From Planctomycetota bacterium (GTDB lineage: Bacteria > Planctomycetota > UBA1135 > GCA-002748355): 50,163 nt of DNA. The position numbers and the translations under genes are program-made. The notes under the pieces are model-generated. The model was not told the origin of the DNA. It worked only from the letters and a program-made list of their open reading frames with translations, and made no database searches. Where the stretch lies: contig JAGQQW010000012.1 in assembly GCA_020426005.1 (NCBI GenBank), positions 1 through 50,163 of the forward strand, read 5' to 3'. This document shows positions 26,920 through 35,076 of this stretch, piece after piece (position 1 is the stretch's first letter; each line of letters begins with the position of its first letter).

Positions 26920-29316
26920 TCAGCGGCGCAGCGGGTTGCGGAAGCGACCCTTGTCGATGAGACGCGGCTCGACTTCGCCGCCGTCGTTGTCGAGACCGAC
27001 CCAGAGGTGGCCGTTCTTCGTGATCGCGAGGCCTTCGACCTTCTCGTACGGGAAGAAGTCGCGCAGCACGTTGCTTGCGAGCACCTTCTTGACGGTGTCG
27101 GTCGCGTCGGGCTTGCCATCGGCATCCGGCTTCAGGCCATCGAGCGTGAAGGCGTACAGCTTCTTGAGCTTCGAACCGACGCCGATGCCCTTGTCGCGCT
27201 CGACGACGAGGAACTCGTTGTCGCCGATCGCGAGGATCTCGGACAGGCCGGCCCAGTTGTCGCCGTCGTTGGAGTCGAGTTCGAGATAGAAGAAGTCCCA
27301 GTCCCCACCACAGCGCAGGCCGTTGCAGTTGGTGCTGCGACCGGACGCCGTCGCGATCTGCTGTAGGTCGTAACGAGCGATGCGTGTGTAGCGCGGGCCG
27401 GACGGGAACTCGTTCGCGAAGTCGCGCTGCACGGCGGCGACGAGGTAGCGCCCGTCACCGGTCATCGCGACACCCTCGAATCCGTTCGAACGGATCTTCT
27501 GGCCGCCGATCGCGCCCTGAGCCTTCCCCGGAATGGTGGCGTCCGCGGCCGGGTCGATCGCGTTCGGCAGTTGGATCTCGGTCATGACGTCGCCGACGAG
27601 GTTCGTCTGCACGAGCAGATTGGGATTCGACGACGCATTGCCTTCGCTGGCGAGCCAGAAGCCGTCGAGCACCTTCGGTGCGAGGATCGAATCGTCGCGC
27701 ACGATTCCTTCGCCGTCGTAGCGCGTCGGAACGCCGTTCTTGCGCACATCGAAGAGCGGCCAAACACGCGCGTACGGCGCGTTGATGTCGATCAGATAGA
27801 GCTTCGTCGGAAGCGCATTGTCCGGCACGGCCCAAAGGTAGTTGCCGTATCGACCGGCCGCGAGGCCACTCAGCGCAGCCCACGGGCCATCGAGCGAGAA
27901 GAGCAGCGGACTGCGCGGCGACGGAACGACGGCACCGGGCTTGCCGCGGAAGATCGACAGCGTGCCCGACACTTCGTCGGCTGTGACGACGAGGTTGCGC
28001 TGCGGGATCGCGATGATGCCCTCGGGCGAGATGCCGGTCGAGAGAGTCTGCACGAAGCGCGGGCTCGACGGCGTCGAGACGTCGTAGACGTTGAGGTACG
28101 AACCACGCTCCGAGAGCACGAACGCGAACTCGTTGAGGCCGAACCGCGCCGAAGTCACGCCTTCGAGTTCGACGCCCTTGTTCTCCGAGCGACCTTCCGG
28201 GTAGTGGCTGACCGCGACTGCGAGCGCTTCCGAAGCGCCGCCGTCGTCCCAGAGCAAACGCCCTTCGAGCGACCATGCGGACCAGCCGCGACCACCCGAG
28301 TAGTTGAACTCACCCTCGTCCGCCGAGTAGATGACGGTTCCGTCCGGGTTGAACGAGATGCCGTCCGGGAAGCGCAGACCGGGCGTCACGGTGTTGCCGC
28401 CGGCGTCCTGCTCCAGGTCGTGCTTGACGCCATCGATATCCGACGGATACGTCTCGCTGAAAAGGATGTCGTCGTCCTCCGTGAGGTCGGCCTTGCGGTC
28501 CGCGACTTGTCCAAGGGTGAAGACGCGCGTCAAGCTCGGCTTGGCTGCATCGAGAATGTCGACGATCGCGATGCCGTTGTTCTCCTGGAGGGAGACGGCT
28601 GCCGTCGTGCCGTGGATCGCGACGAACTCGGGCTGCGGATCGTTCGCGTAGAGGCAACCTGCGGCGGTGAGAGCGCGAGCAGGGACGGCTACGTCGACGA
28701 CCCGCGAGGCTGCCGGACGAGTCACGTTGACGGTGACGACCTGGATCAGGCCAGCGGGGCTCTTGTCGTTGGGGCTGCCAGGACGGTCTTCGTCGATGAC
28801 GATGCCCTGCGAGTCGACGACGACAGGCTCGTTCTCGATCGCGATCACGGCGACGAGCTGGCCACGATGAACGATTGCCTTGACGCTGTCGGGATGCCAC
28901 CCGATGTCGACCGTGCCGATGATCGTCGGTTTGCCACGCGCCGCGAGATCCAGCACGTAGAGCTTGCCCGGAAGGAACTTCGGCGCGGGCTTGCCGATCT
29001 CGTGTTTGTCGGCCCAGACCGTGACGAGCGCGTAGCCACCGGCGACGGAGACCGATGTTGGCTCGCCGGCGACGGCGATCTCGCCGAGGTAGCGCGGACG
29101 TGAGGGATCCGAGATATCCACGATGCCGACCTCGGCCTTCGCGGAATTCGTGAAGATCAGTCGGCGACCGTAGTCATACGAATCGACGATTTCGGCAACG
29201 CCTTCGACACCGATCGACGAGACGTGTTCGAAGCCGCCCGGCGTGATCTGAGCGGTCGCAGAAGCAGAAAGCAAAAACAGGGACGCGAATACGCAAGATG
29301 CGGTTCGTTGGTGCAT
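26920..29316 (-). CDS. Secreted phytase-like / choice-of-anchor-I protein
   Basis: A 798-residue exported protein with signal peptide HQRTASCVFASLFLLSASATAQ. The first half resembles choice-of-anchor-I/LVIVD beta-propeller repeats (AEVGIVDISDPSRPRYLGEI, NGIAIVDILDAAKPSLTRVF, SYLNVYDVSTPSSPRFVQTL). The C-terminal half has the 'esterase-like activity of phytase' pattern: YDGEGIVRDDSILAPKVLDG, FWLASEGNAS, NGFEGVAMTGDGRYLVAAVQ, LSEILAIGDNEFLVVERDKG. Phosphate-ester or other ester hydrolysis outside the cytoplasm is possible, but the substrate cannot be read off. It was placed from the ATG at 29316; the open frame further upstream is antisense to the crotonase gene region and was not counted. Confidence 0.82.
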   Translation of the reverse strand: MHQRTASCVFASLFLLSASATAQITPGGFEHVSSIGVEGVAEIVDSYDYGRRLIFTNSAKAEVGIVDISDPSRPRYLGEIAVAGEPTSVSVAGGYALVTVWADKHEIGKPAPKFLPGKLYVLDLAARGKPTIIGTVDIGWHPDSVKAIVHRGQLVAVIAIENEPVVVDSQGIVIDEDRPGSPNDKSPAGLIQVVTVNVTRPAASRVVDVAVPARALTAAGCLYANDPQPEFVAIHGTTAAVSLQENNGIAIVDILDAAKPSLTRVFTLGQVADRKADLTEDDDILFSETYPSDIDGVKHDLEQDAGGNTVTPGLRFPDGISFNPDGTVIYSADEGEFNYSGGRGWSAWSLEGRLLWDDGGASEALAVAVSHYPEGRSENKGVELEGVTSARFGLNEFAFVLSERGSYLNVYDVSTPSSPRFVQTLSTGISPEGIIAIPQRNLVVTADEVSGTLSIFRGKPGAVVPSPRSPLLFSLDGPWAALSGLAAGRYGNYLWAVPDNALPTKLYLIDINAPYARVWPLFDVRKNGVPTRYDGEGIVRDDSILAPKVLDGFWLASEGNASSNPNLLVQTNLVGDVMTEIQLPNAIDPAADATIPGKAQGAIGGQKIRSNGFEGVAMTGDGRYLVAAVQRDFANEFPSGPRYTRIARYDLQQIATASGRSTNCNGLRCGGDWDFFYLELDSNDGDNWAGLSEILAIGDNEFLVVERDKGIGVGSKLKKLYAFTLDGLKPDADGKPDATDTVKKVLASNVLRDFFPYEKVEGLAITKNGHLWVGLDNDGGEVEPRLIDKGRFRNPLRR

Positions 29317-29399
29317 CGAGATCCTCGAGGTCGTCGTTTGGAAACCTCCGGTGACCGCGCGACTCGCCAGCACGTGCGCTTTTCGGTGGCCTCGGAGCG

Positions 29400-29443
29400 A
29401 AGCGCGCGAGGCTAGGAATGCTTCGAGGTGATTCCGTGAATCG
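29400..29443 (-). promoter_or_regulatory. Candidate promoter of the phytase-like gene
   Basis: On the - strand: GATTCACGGAATCACC, then TCGAAGCATTCCTAGCCTCG. The AAGCATTCCTAGC part matches the block ahead of the beta-helix gene (AAGCGTTCCTACC) at a similar distance from the start codon. TTCACG and TCCTAG are separated by 17 bases, compatible with a promoter. This is a by-eye assignment. Confidence 0.35.
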
Positions 29444-29467
29444 TGCGAGAACCTCCGATGAGGTGAC

Positions 29468-30259
29468 TCACCGCTCGCGTGAGGCGCCGAGCGTGTGCTC
29501 GACGTAGCGACGCATCGCGTCGCGGCACGCATCGCTCTTCCACACTGCTCGCGACTTGCCCTCGTGCGCGAGTGCAGTTCGGTAGCGCTCCATCGCGGAA
29601 CGGCGCAGTGCGCGCTTGGTCTCTCGGAATGCTGCCGGGCAGATGTCGGCGAGGGCGCGTGCACGCTCGATCGATCGGCCCTCGAGGCGATCCGCTTCGA
29701 CGACCTCGTCGACGATGCCGAGAGCGGCGGCCTCCTCCATCGGGATCGTCTCGCCGCGCAACAAGAGTCGGGTCCATGTGGCACGCGGTGCGCGATCGCG
29801 GACGATCTCGAGCGCCATCGCTGGGAACGGCACTCCAACGAGCAATTCGGGGACACCGATGCGACCCGCACCGCGCGCAGCGATCGTCTCATCACACGCG
29901 AATGCCAGGACACCTCCACCGGCGATCGCGTGTCCGTTGAGACAAGCGACATGCGGGACGTCGGACGTGAACAGCGCTCGCAAACATGCATCGAGACGGT
30001 CGAGGAACGCGTCGACGTAGTCGTCGCCTTCGTCCAAGAAGCGACGTAGATCGACGCCTGCCGAGAAGATGCTCCCCGTCCCGACCAAGACACACGCCGG
30101 TGCGGCCTGCTCGAACTGTTTCCGCAGCTCCTCCAGGAACTCGAGGTCGAGGGCATTGGCCCGCCCGTGATGCATCCGCACGATGTGGATGCCGTCCCGT
30201 TCGTCGCGTGTCAGCACTCGGTGGACGATACGCGGAATATCGGGGCCGGACGACCTCAC
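29468..30259 (-). CDS. Enoyl-CoA hydratase/isomerase (crotonase) family protein
   Basis: A 263-residue protein of the crotonase superfamily, which act on acyl-CoA thioesters. The oxyanion-hole segments are GTGSIFSAGVDLRRF (60-74) and NGHAIAGGGVLAFACD (108-123), followed by GVPELLVGVPFP with E138 at the second catalytic glutamate position. The first catalytic glutamate of hydratases (in GGGxE) is missing here and the loop is one residue shorter (GGGVLAF). It may therefore be an isomerase or another reaction type. It sits alone between the phytase-like gene and a tRNA gene. Confidence 0.82.
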   Translation of the reverse strand: MRSSGPDIPRIVHRVLTRDERDGIHIVRMHHGRANALDLEFLEELRKQFEQAAPACVLVGTGSIFSAGVDLRRFLDEGDDYVDAFLDRLDACLRALFTSDVPHVACLNGHAIAGGGVLAFACDETIAARGAGRIGVPELLVGVPFPAMALEIVRDRAPRATWTRLLLRGETIPMEEAAALGIVDEVVEADRLEGRSIERARALADICPAAFRETKRALRRSAMERYRTALAHEGKSRAVWKSDACRDAMRRYVEHTLGASRER

Positions 30260-30276
30260 CAGGGCGAGCGCCGAAG

Positions 30277-30353
<77 letters not shown>

Positions 30354-30717
30354 TTCCTGTCGTGCCGAGGGCTGATCGCTTGCACTGTGGCAGCGGCACA
30401 CCGGCTACGCGCGGACGCAGACGATACGCGAGCCAGTGCCCCGAAATCGAAGTTCGTTGGAATTGTTTCCGGGCTCTGCACGCCCCCATCCTGCGAAGCT
30501 GCGCATCCCACGGCAGTGCAACGGAATCAGGCTCGAAGGGTGACCCGTACGATCCGCAACGGTGGCGTAGAATTCGGTCGAGGCTGTCCCCGATTCCCTT
30601 TGCGAGAACAAAGGGCCAGAACCGACGGACACGAGCCGGCGGACATGAACGAACAGGCACGATCCGCGAGTTCGGGGACGTGGCGAGCTCGCCACTGCCT
30701 GGCCCTATCCGATCATC
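30354..30717. other. Intergenic region with a palindrome ahead of the sigma factor
   Basis: No gene with a recognisable product is seen. Positions 30680-30695 are a perfect 16-bp palindrome (GTGGCGAGCTCGCCAC) ending 22 bases before the sigma factor ATG, a good size and place for an operator. A possible -10 element (tagaat) lies near 30570 without a convincing -35 partner. Confidence 0.4.
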
Positions 30718-31440
30718 ATGGAACGACCTCACCGAGCAGACGACCCCTTCGTGCCCGTGGACCCAGCCGTCGGGGATGAGCCCGAACGGGCACGAACTCG
30801 CGGTGCACGATCCGCTCGCCCGTCGCGGAGTTCACCGTCCACGGCAACCCCGCGGACGGCGCCCTTGGTCGCGGCGCACGACGTCTTCGAGATCCTCATC
30901 CGTGAACACGAACCGCGGTTGCGCGCCTACGTCTCGACGCTCGTGCGCGACTCGGCTGCGATCGACGATCTCGTTCAAGAAGCGTTCGTCGTGGCATGGC
31001 GGAATCTCGCGCGCTACGACCGCACGCTGCCGTTCGGGCCGTGGATCCGCGGAATCGGTCACAAGCTGTGCCTCGCGCACCATCGCAAACACCAGCGATC
31101 GAAGCTCGCGTTCGTCGGGGACGACGTGATGCAGCACTTCGATCATCTGTTCGCCGAGCTCGACGCGCACGGCGGCGACACGCTCCAGGACGAACTCGCG
31201 AGCCTTCGCGTCTGTTTCGAGAAACTGCCGGAGCACCAGCAGAACGTGCTGCGGCTTCACTACGAGGATCAGCTCGACTGCGGCGCGATCGGACAATCCA
31301 CCGGACGCACGCGCGAGGCCGTGAAGAAGCTCCTGCAACGTGGCAGGGCGTGGCTCGGCGACTGCATTGCGCAGCGGCTCGCGGCGATGGGGCTCGACGC
31401 AATGGGCGATGGTGCGGCACCGTCACGGGGGAACGCATGA
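30718..31440 (+). CDS. ECF-type RNA polymerase sigma factor
   Basis: A 240-residue sigma-70 family protein. Region 2 is seen in LIREHEPRLRAYVSTLVRDS, then IDDLVQEAFVVAWRNLARYD and PFGPWIRGIGHKLCLAHHRK. Region 4 is in CFEKLPEHQQNVLRLHYEDQ, then CGAIGQSTGRTREAVKKLLQ. The first 47 residues are Arg/Pro-rich and may not be translated, since no ribosome-binding site is seen before the ATG at 30718; the true start could be downstream. It overlaps the next gene by four bases (ATGA), the usual arrangement for an ECF factor and its regulatory membrane partner. It would redirect RNA polymerase to envelope- or stress-related promoters, which cannot be identified here. Confidence 0.9.
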   Translation: MERPHRADDPFVPVDPAVGDEPERARTRGARSARPSRSSPSTATPRTAPLVAAHDVFEILIREHEPRLRAYVSTLVRDSAAIDDLVQEAFVVAWRNLARYDRTLPFGPWIRGIGHKLCLAHHRKHQRSKLAFVGDDVMQHFDHLFAELDAHGGDTLQDELASLRVCFEKLPEHQQNVLRLHYEDQLDCGAIGQSTGRTREAVKKLLQRGRAWLGDCIAQRLAAMGLDAMGDGAAPSRGNA

Positions 31441-32633
31441 GCCCTGTCGACGAGTTCGAACTGGAACCGTTCGATGACGGCTCGGTCGGTGGCGGCTCGG
31501 GCGGTGGCGGCTCGGGCGGTGGCAGGGGTCGGGATAGCGGCCCCAAGGACGGTCCACTCGAAGCAGCTGCGGCTAGTCCGGTGGAAGCGCAGCGGGCGGC
31601 GCGGCAGCTCTTCGCGCACGCCCTCTTGCTCGCGTCGGCAGAACACAAGCGCACGGGAGCAGGCGGCAGAGACGCTCGGACGCGGGCGATTCTCGATCGC
31701 ATTCGCGACGAAGCCACGCCCGCTCCCGGGCGCGCAGGCGGAACGCTCGCGCGCCGAGTCGCTTGGCGCTGGCTGGCAGCAGCGGCACTGTTGCTCGCGG
31801 CAACGGTCCTCTACTACTGGCCGGCCGGAGGTCCGACGCAGGCATGGGCTGACGAGCTCGCGGGGCGCGCACTGACGCATGCCTCCACGACGCGCAACGT
31901 CTACGACCTCGACGTCGCGTTCGTCCACGAAGGAGTCACCGTTCTCACCAGGTGGGAGGCTGCGCTGGCGGCCGAGAATCGCTTCCACATTCGATTGCTC
32001 GACGGAGGCGGGTTCTTGCCTCGCGGTATCGAGTTCGGGTCGGACGGCAAATCACTTTGGGCCAAGAGTCGGGTCGGGTCCGCGTTCGAACTCCCGTTCC
32101 ACGATCCAGCGATGCTTCCGTGGGCCAACGTCGGCCCCGAAATCGCCTATTACGAGTTGCGGCCATTCCTCGAAGCGAGCCACGGGAACCTGCGCTTGCG
32201 CCTGCTCGGATTCGAAGGCACACGCCGCGGCGAACGCATCGTGACCCTCGGCGGCCCATACGAACGACGCATCGAGCATGCACGCCCGCAATACGACTCC
32301 CAAAACCGTCGCTGGACGACGACGGTCGACGCAATCGAAGTCGAAGGTGACATCCGGCTTTCGATCGACGAGGCATCCGGGCAACTTCTGCATCTTCACA
32401 AGACCCACATCCCGAAAGGGAAGCCCGCCAGCGGAGGCCCGATCGCCTCACGCGTCACGATCGACCTGAAACGCCGCACGACGAGCGGCTCCGCAGACGA
32501 AGCAGCCTTCGACTTCGATCCCCCCCGCCTCCGCACCCCACCACTCCTCAAGGCAACGATGTGGTTCGGCACCCTCGGCCGCAGCGCCGCCGAGGCCATG
32601 CGTCGGAAGCGCGCACGCGAGACGGACCGCTAA
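31437..32633 (+). CDS. Membrane partner of the ECF sigma factor (putative anti-sigma)
   Basis: A 398-residue protein translationally coupled to the sigma factor. Residues 1-107 are cytoplasmic, with an unusual Gly/Ser tract (residues 15-32, VGGGSGGGGSGGG) and a helical segment that could hold the sigma factor. Residues 109-127 are one membrane helix (AWRWLAAAALLLAATVLYYW). About 270 residues then lie outside, with a beta-rich pattern (FLPRGIEFGSDGKSLWAKSR, AIEVEGDIRLSIDEASGQLL) reminiscent of LolA/RseB-type lipid-binding folds; this similarity is tentative. Known anti-sigma motifs such as a zinc-binding HxxxCxxC were not found. The role is inferred from gene order and topology. Confidence 0.65.
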   Translation: MSPVDEFELEPFDDGSVGGGSGGGGSGGGRGRDSGPKDGPLEAAAASPVEAQRAARQLFAHALLLASAEHKRTGAGGRDARTRAILDRIRDEATPAPGRAGGTLARRVAWRWLAAAALLLAATVLYYWPAGGPTQAWADELAGRALTHASTTRNVYDLDVAFVHEGVTVLTRWEAALAAENRFHIRLLDGGGFLPRGIEFGSDGKSLWAKSRVGSAFELPFHDPAMLPWANVGPEIAYYELRPFLEASHGNLRLRLLGFEGTRRGERIVTLGGPYERRIEHARPQYDSQNRRWTTTVDAIEVEGDIRLSIDEASGQLLHLHKTHIPKGKPASGGPIASRVTIDLKRRTTSGSADEAAFDFDPPRLRTPPLLKATMWFGTLGRSAAEAMRRKRARETDR

Positions 32634-32638
32634 CTCGT

Positions 32639-32781
32639 GCACGAAAGGTGCCAGGGACAAAACTCCGTACTTTCGTGCGTGAAACGACCCTGGCACGAAT
32701 CTCCGTACTTTCGTGCGTGAAACGACCCTGGCACGAATCTCCGTACTTTCGTGCTTGAAACGACCCTGGCACCTTTCGTGC
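32639..32781. repeat. 38-bp tandem repeat array within an 18-bp inverted repeat
   Basis: Three units with a 38-base period begin at 32663, 32701 and 32739 (ctccgtactttcgtgcgtga, then aacgaccctggcacgaat). The third differs at few bases. Each unit contains TTCGTGC and GCACGAA, which can pair. The array is bounded by GCACGAAAGGTGCCAGGG (32639-32656) and its exact reverse complement at 32764-32781. It starts a few bases after the anti-sigma gene stop. The structure resembles REP/BIME-like intergenic elements. There are no spacers, so it is not a CRISPR array. Confidence 0.85.
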
Positions 32782-32939
32782 GGGTCGGCTCAGGTCGGGG
32801 ATGGCGTGGTTCCGAAGAAGCCTTGGGGCTGTGAGTTTGCCTTTGGCCGCCGCTGCTTTTCGACACGCTGCATTTCGCAGAGGGCATCGGATCCCTAGGA
32901 TCCCTGGCCCGCAATTTTGCCGACCTCCCGAATCTCGCC
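32782..32939. other. Leader region of the UDP-glucose dehydrogenase gene
   Basis: Together with the repeat array this completes the roughly 300-base gap between genes. It contains a near-palindrome GGATCCCTAGGATCC around 32890-32904. No strong Shine-Dalgarno sequence precedes the ATG at 32940, and no convincing promoter was found. Confidence 0.3.
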
Positions 32940-34262
32940 ATGAAAATCGCCGTCATTGGAACCGGATACGTCGGCCTCGTCGTCGGCACCTGCTTCGCAG
33001 AGACCGGTAACACGATCGTCTGTGCCGACGTCGACCCGAAGAAGATCGACACCCTCAACTCCGGTGGTGTTCCCATCTACGAACCCGGCCTTGCCGAGCT
33101 GATCAAGCGCAACGTCGAAGAAGGTCGTCTCAGCTTCACGACCGACGTCGCGAGTGCGATCAAGGACTCGACAGTCGTGTTCATCGCGGTCGGCACGCCG
33201 CCTGGAGAAGACGGCTCGGCCGACCTCCAGTACGTGCTCGCGGTCGCGGATTCGATCGGCACGCACATGGATGGCTACCGCCTCGTCGTCGACAAGTCGA
33301 CGGTGCCCGTCGGGACCGCGCGCAGGGTTGCCGCCGCGATCGCTGCGAAGACCTCGCACGAGTTCGATGTCGTCTCCAATCCGGAGTTCCTCAAGGAAGG
33401 AACGGCACTCGACGACTTCATGAAGCCCGACCGCGTCGTGATCGGCTGCGACAACGAACGCGCTGCGGGTCTGATGAAAGAGCTCTACGAACCCTTCGTT
33501 CGCACGGGCAAGCCGATCATCGTGATGGACCCGGAGAGCGCCGAGCTCACGAAGTACGCCGCCAACGCCCTGCTCGCGACGCGCATTTCGTTCATGAACG
33601 AAATCGCACAGGTCTGCGACCGCGTGGGCGCCGACGTCGCTCGCGTGCGCGAAGGCATCGGAAGCGACGCACGCATCGGTCCGAGCTTCCTCTTCCCGGG
33701 CGTCGGCTTCGGCGGCTCGTGCTTCCCGAAGGACGTCCGCGCGATCCGCAAGACCGCCAAGGAGCACGACTACGACTTCCGCATCCTCGAGGCCGTCTTC
33801 GAGGTCAACGAACGCCAGAAGCGCTATCTCCTCGACAAGGTGCACGCGCACTACGGCCCCGACATCAAGGGCAAGCGCTTCGCCGTCTGGGGACTCGCGT
33901 TCAAGCCGCGCACGGACGACATGCGCGAAGCACCGAGCCTCACGATCCTGCCCGCGCTCGTCGCAGCAGGAGCGACCGTCCATGCATGTGATCCCGAAGC
34001 GATCCACGAAGCCGAGAAGCTCCTCGGCGATCACATCCAGTATTCGAAGCGGCCGATGGACTGCCTCGAAGGCGCCGATGCGCTGATGGTCATCACGGAG
34101 TGGAGCGAGTTCCGCAATCCGGACTTCGCAGCGATCGCGGGCAAGCTCAAGGACAAGGTCGTCTTCGACGGCCGCAACATCTTCTCGATGACGAAGATGC
34201 GCGAGCACGGCCTCACGTATTACGGCATCGGCCGCGGCCAGTCGACGACAGGCAACGCGTGA
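32940..34262 (+). CDS. ugd: UDP-glucose 6-dehydrogenase
   Basis: A 440-residue enzyme that oxidises UDP-glucose to UDP-glucuronate with two NAD+, in the cytoplasm, supplying precursors for acidic polysaccharides. Seen: an NAD-binding GTGYVGL at residues 7-13, substrate-loop NPEFLKEG at 148-155, the catalytic lysine region ELTKYAANALLA (K205), and the catalytic cysteine in GFGGSCFPKD (C261). The C-terminal domain contains GLAFKPRTDDMREAPS. The length is typical. It heads a glycan gene group with a methyltransferase, kinase-like protein and glycosyltransferases. Confidence 0.96.
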   Translation: MKIAVIGTGYVGLVVGTCFAETGNTIVCADVDPKKIDTLNSGGVPIYEPGLAELIKRNVEEGRLSFTTDVASAIKDSTVVFIAVGTPPGEDGSADLQYVLAVADSIGTHMDGYRLVVDKSTVPVGTARRVAAAIAAKTSHEFDVVSNPEFLKEGTALDDFMKPDRVVIGCDNERAAGLMKELYEPFVRTGKPIIVMDPESAELTKYAANALLATRISFMNEIAQVCDRVGADVARVREGIGSDARIGPSFLFPGVGFGGSCFPKDVRAIRKTAKEHDYDFRILEAVFEVNERQKRYLLDKVHAHYGPDIKGKRFAVWGLAFKPRTDDMREAPSLTILPALVAAGATVHACDPEAIHEAEKLLGDHIQYSKRPMDCLEGADALMVITEWSEFRNPDFAAIAGKLKDKVVFDGRNIFSMTKMREHGLTYYGIGRGQSTTGNA

Positions 34263-34270
34263 ACACGCAC

Positions 34271-34298
34271 CCGCGGGGCAAGCGACTTTGCCTCGCGG
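34271..34298 (+). terminator. Hairpin after ugd
   Basis: An 11-bp stem with one G-T wobble: 34271-34281 (CCGCGGGGCAA) and 34288-34298 (TTGCCTCGCGG), loop gcgact. It starts eight bases after the ugd stop. It lacks a T-run, so it may be a weak terminator or processing structure before the methyltransferase gene. Confidence 0.45.
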
Positions 34299-34322
34299 AT
34301 CGGTTCGCGCGATACTCGCGCG

Positions 34323-35072
34323 ATGACCAGCGATAGCAGGGCGTATTCGGATCGACACCTCGACCCACGCGAGGCCATCGCATATCGCGCGAAGTTCCGG
34401 CGCGGCATCCTGCGCCGCCTGAGCCATTTCGAAGAACGCCGCATCGTGCGCAAAGCGTTCCAGGAAGCGCTCGATCTACTCCCGCCGGCCATCATCGAAG
34501 AAGAGGGTCGTCCGCGCCTCCTCGATTATCCGTGCGGCGCCGGCCGCTTCGCGCGCCTCTTCGCGAACGGCGCCAACCGACTCGGCGGACGCTACATCGC
34601 CGCCGATCATTCACCGTCCATGCTCGCGATCTGCGCACGAGAACTCGAGGAGCACGACGTCGTCGCGGAGGCCTTCGTCGAAGGCGACGCTCGCGACATG
34701 CCACTCGCGGACGCGGCGTTCGACATCGCGTGTTGTATCCGCTTGCTCCACCACTTCAGGCCGCGCGAAGAACGCGTGCGTATCCTCTCCGAATTCCGAC
34801 GTGTCAGCACGGGCCCACTCGTCGCCACGTTCCTCGATGCCGAGGCTGCAAAACAACGACGACACAGCGAACGTTGCCGCCGCGAGGGACGCGAAAATCG
34901 TCGTGCAATCGTCACCCGCGCCGAACTGCAACACGAAGCGTCCGACGCCGGCTACCGACTCGTCTCGGTCCGTGAACTCTCGGGTCGCTTCTCGGGTCAG
35001 TGCGTCGCCGTATTCACCCCGGTCGACAAGATCGTCGTCACGACGCCCGTGTCGCACGATCTCGCGGAGTGA
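34323..35072 (+). CDS. Class I SAM-dependent methyltransferase
   Basis: A 249-residue protein with SAM-binding motif I LLDYPCGAGRFARLF (residues 66-80), an acidic residue after the next strand (YIAADHSPSMLAICA), EGDARDMPLADAAFDIACCI and a HHF motif. This Rossmann-type methyltransferase probably modifies a small molecule or glycan intermediate in this cluster. The substrate is unknown. Only four bases separate it from the kinase-like gene start, indicating one operon. Confidence 0.87.
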   Translation: MTSDSRAYSDRHLDPREAIAYRAKFRRGILRRLSHFEERRIVRKAFQEALDLLPPAIIEEEGRPRLLDYPCGAGRFARLFANGANRLGGRYIAADHSPSMLAICARELEEHDVVAEAFVEGDARDMPLADAAFDIACCIRLLHHFRPREERVRILSEFRRVSTGPLVATFLDAEAAKQRRHSERCRREGRENRRAIVTRAELQHEASDAGYRLVSVRELSGRFSGQCVAVFTPVDKIVVTTPVSHDLAE

Positions 35073-35076
35073 GACT

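Noticed and set aside
29317..30156. Long in-frame upstream extension of the phytase-like gene
   Set aside because: It is low-complexity Arg/Ser-rich sequence overlapping the crotonase gene in another frame; the signal peptide at 29316 marks the real start.
32663..32772. Tandem repeats as a CRISPR array
   Set aside because: The 38-base units are directly adjacent with no unique spacers, and no cas gene is present.
32903..32920. Possible sigma-54 promoter before ugd (TGGCCCGCAATTTTGC)
   Set aside because: GG and GC are separated by 11 bases instead of the required 10, and the sequence otherwise fits poorly.
32895..34427. Open frame of 510 codons on the - strand opposite ugd
   Set aside because: It is the antisense shadow of a strongly conserved UDP-glucose dehydrogenase; no family motif is visible in the - strand frame.
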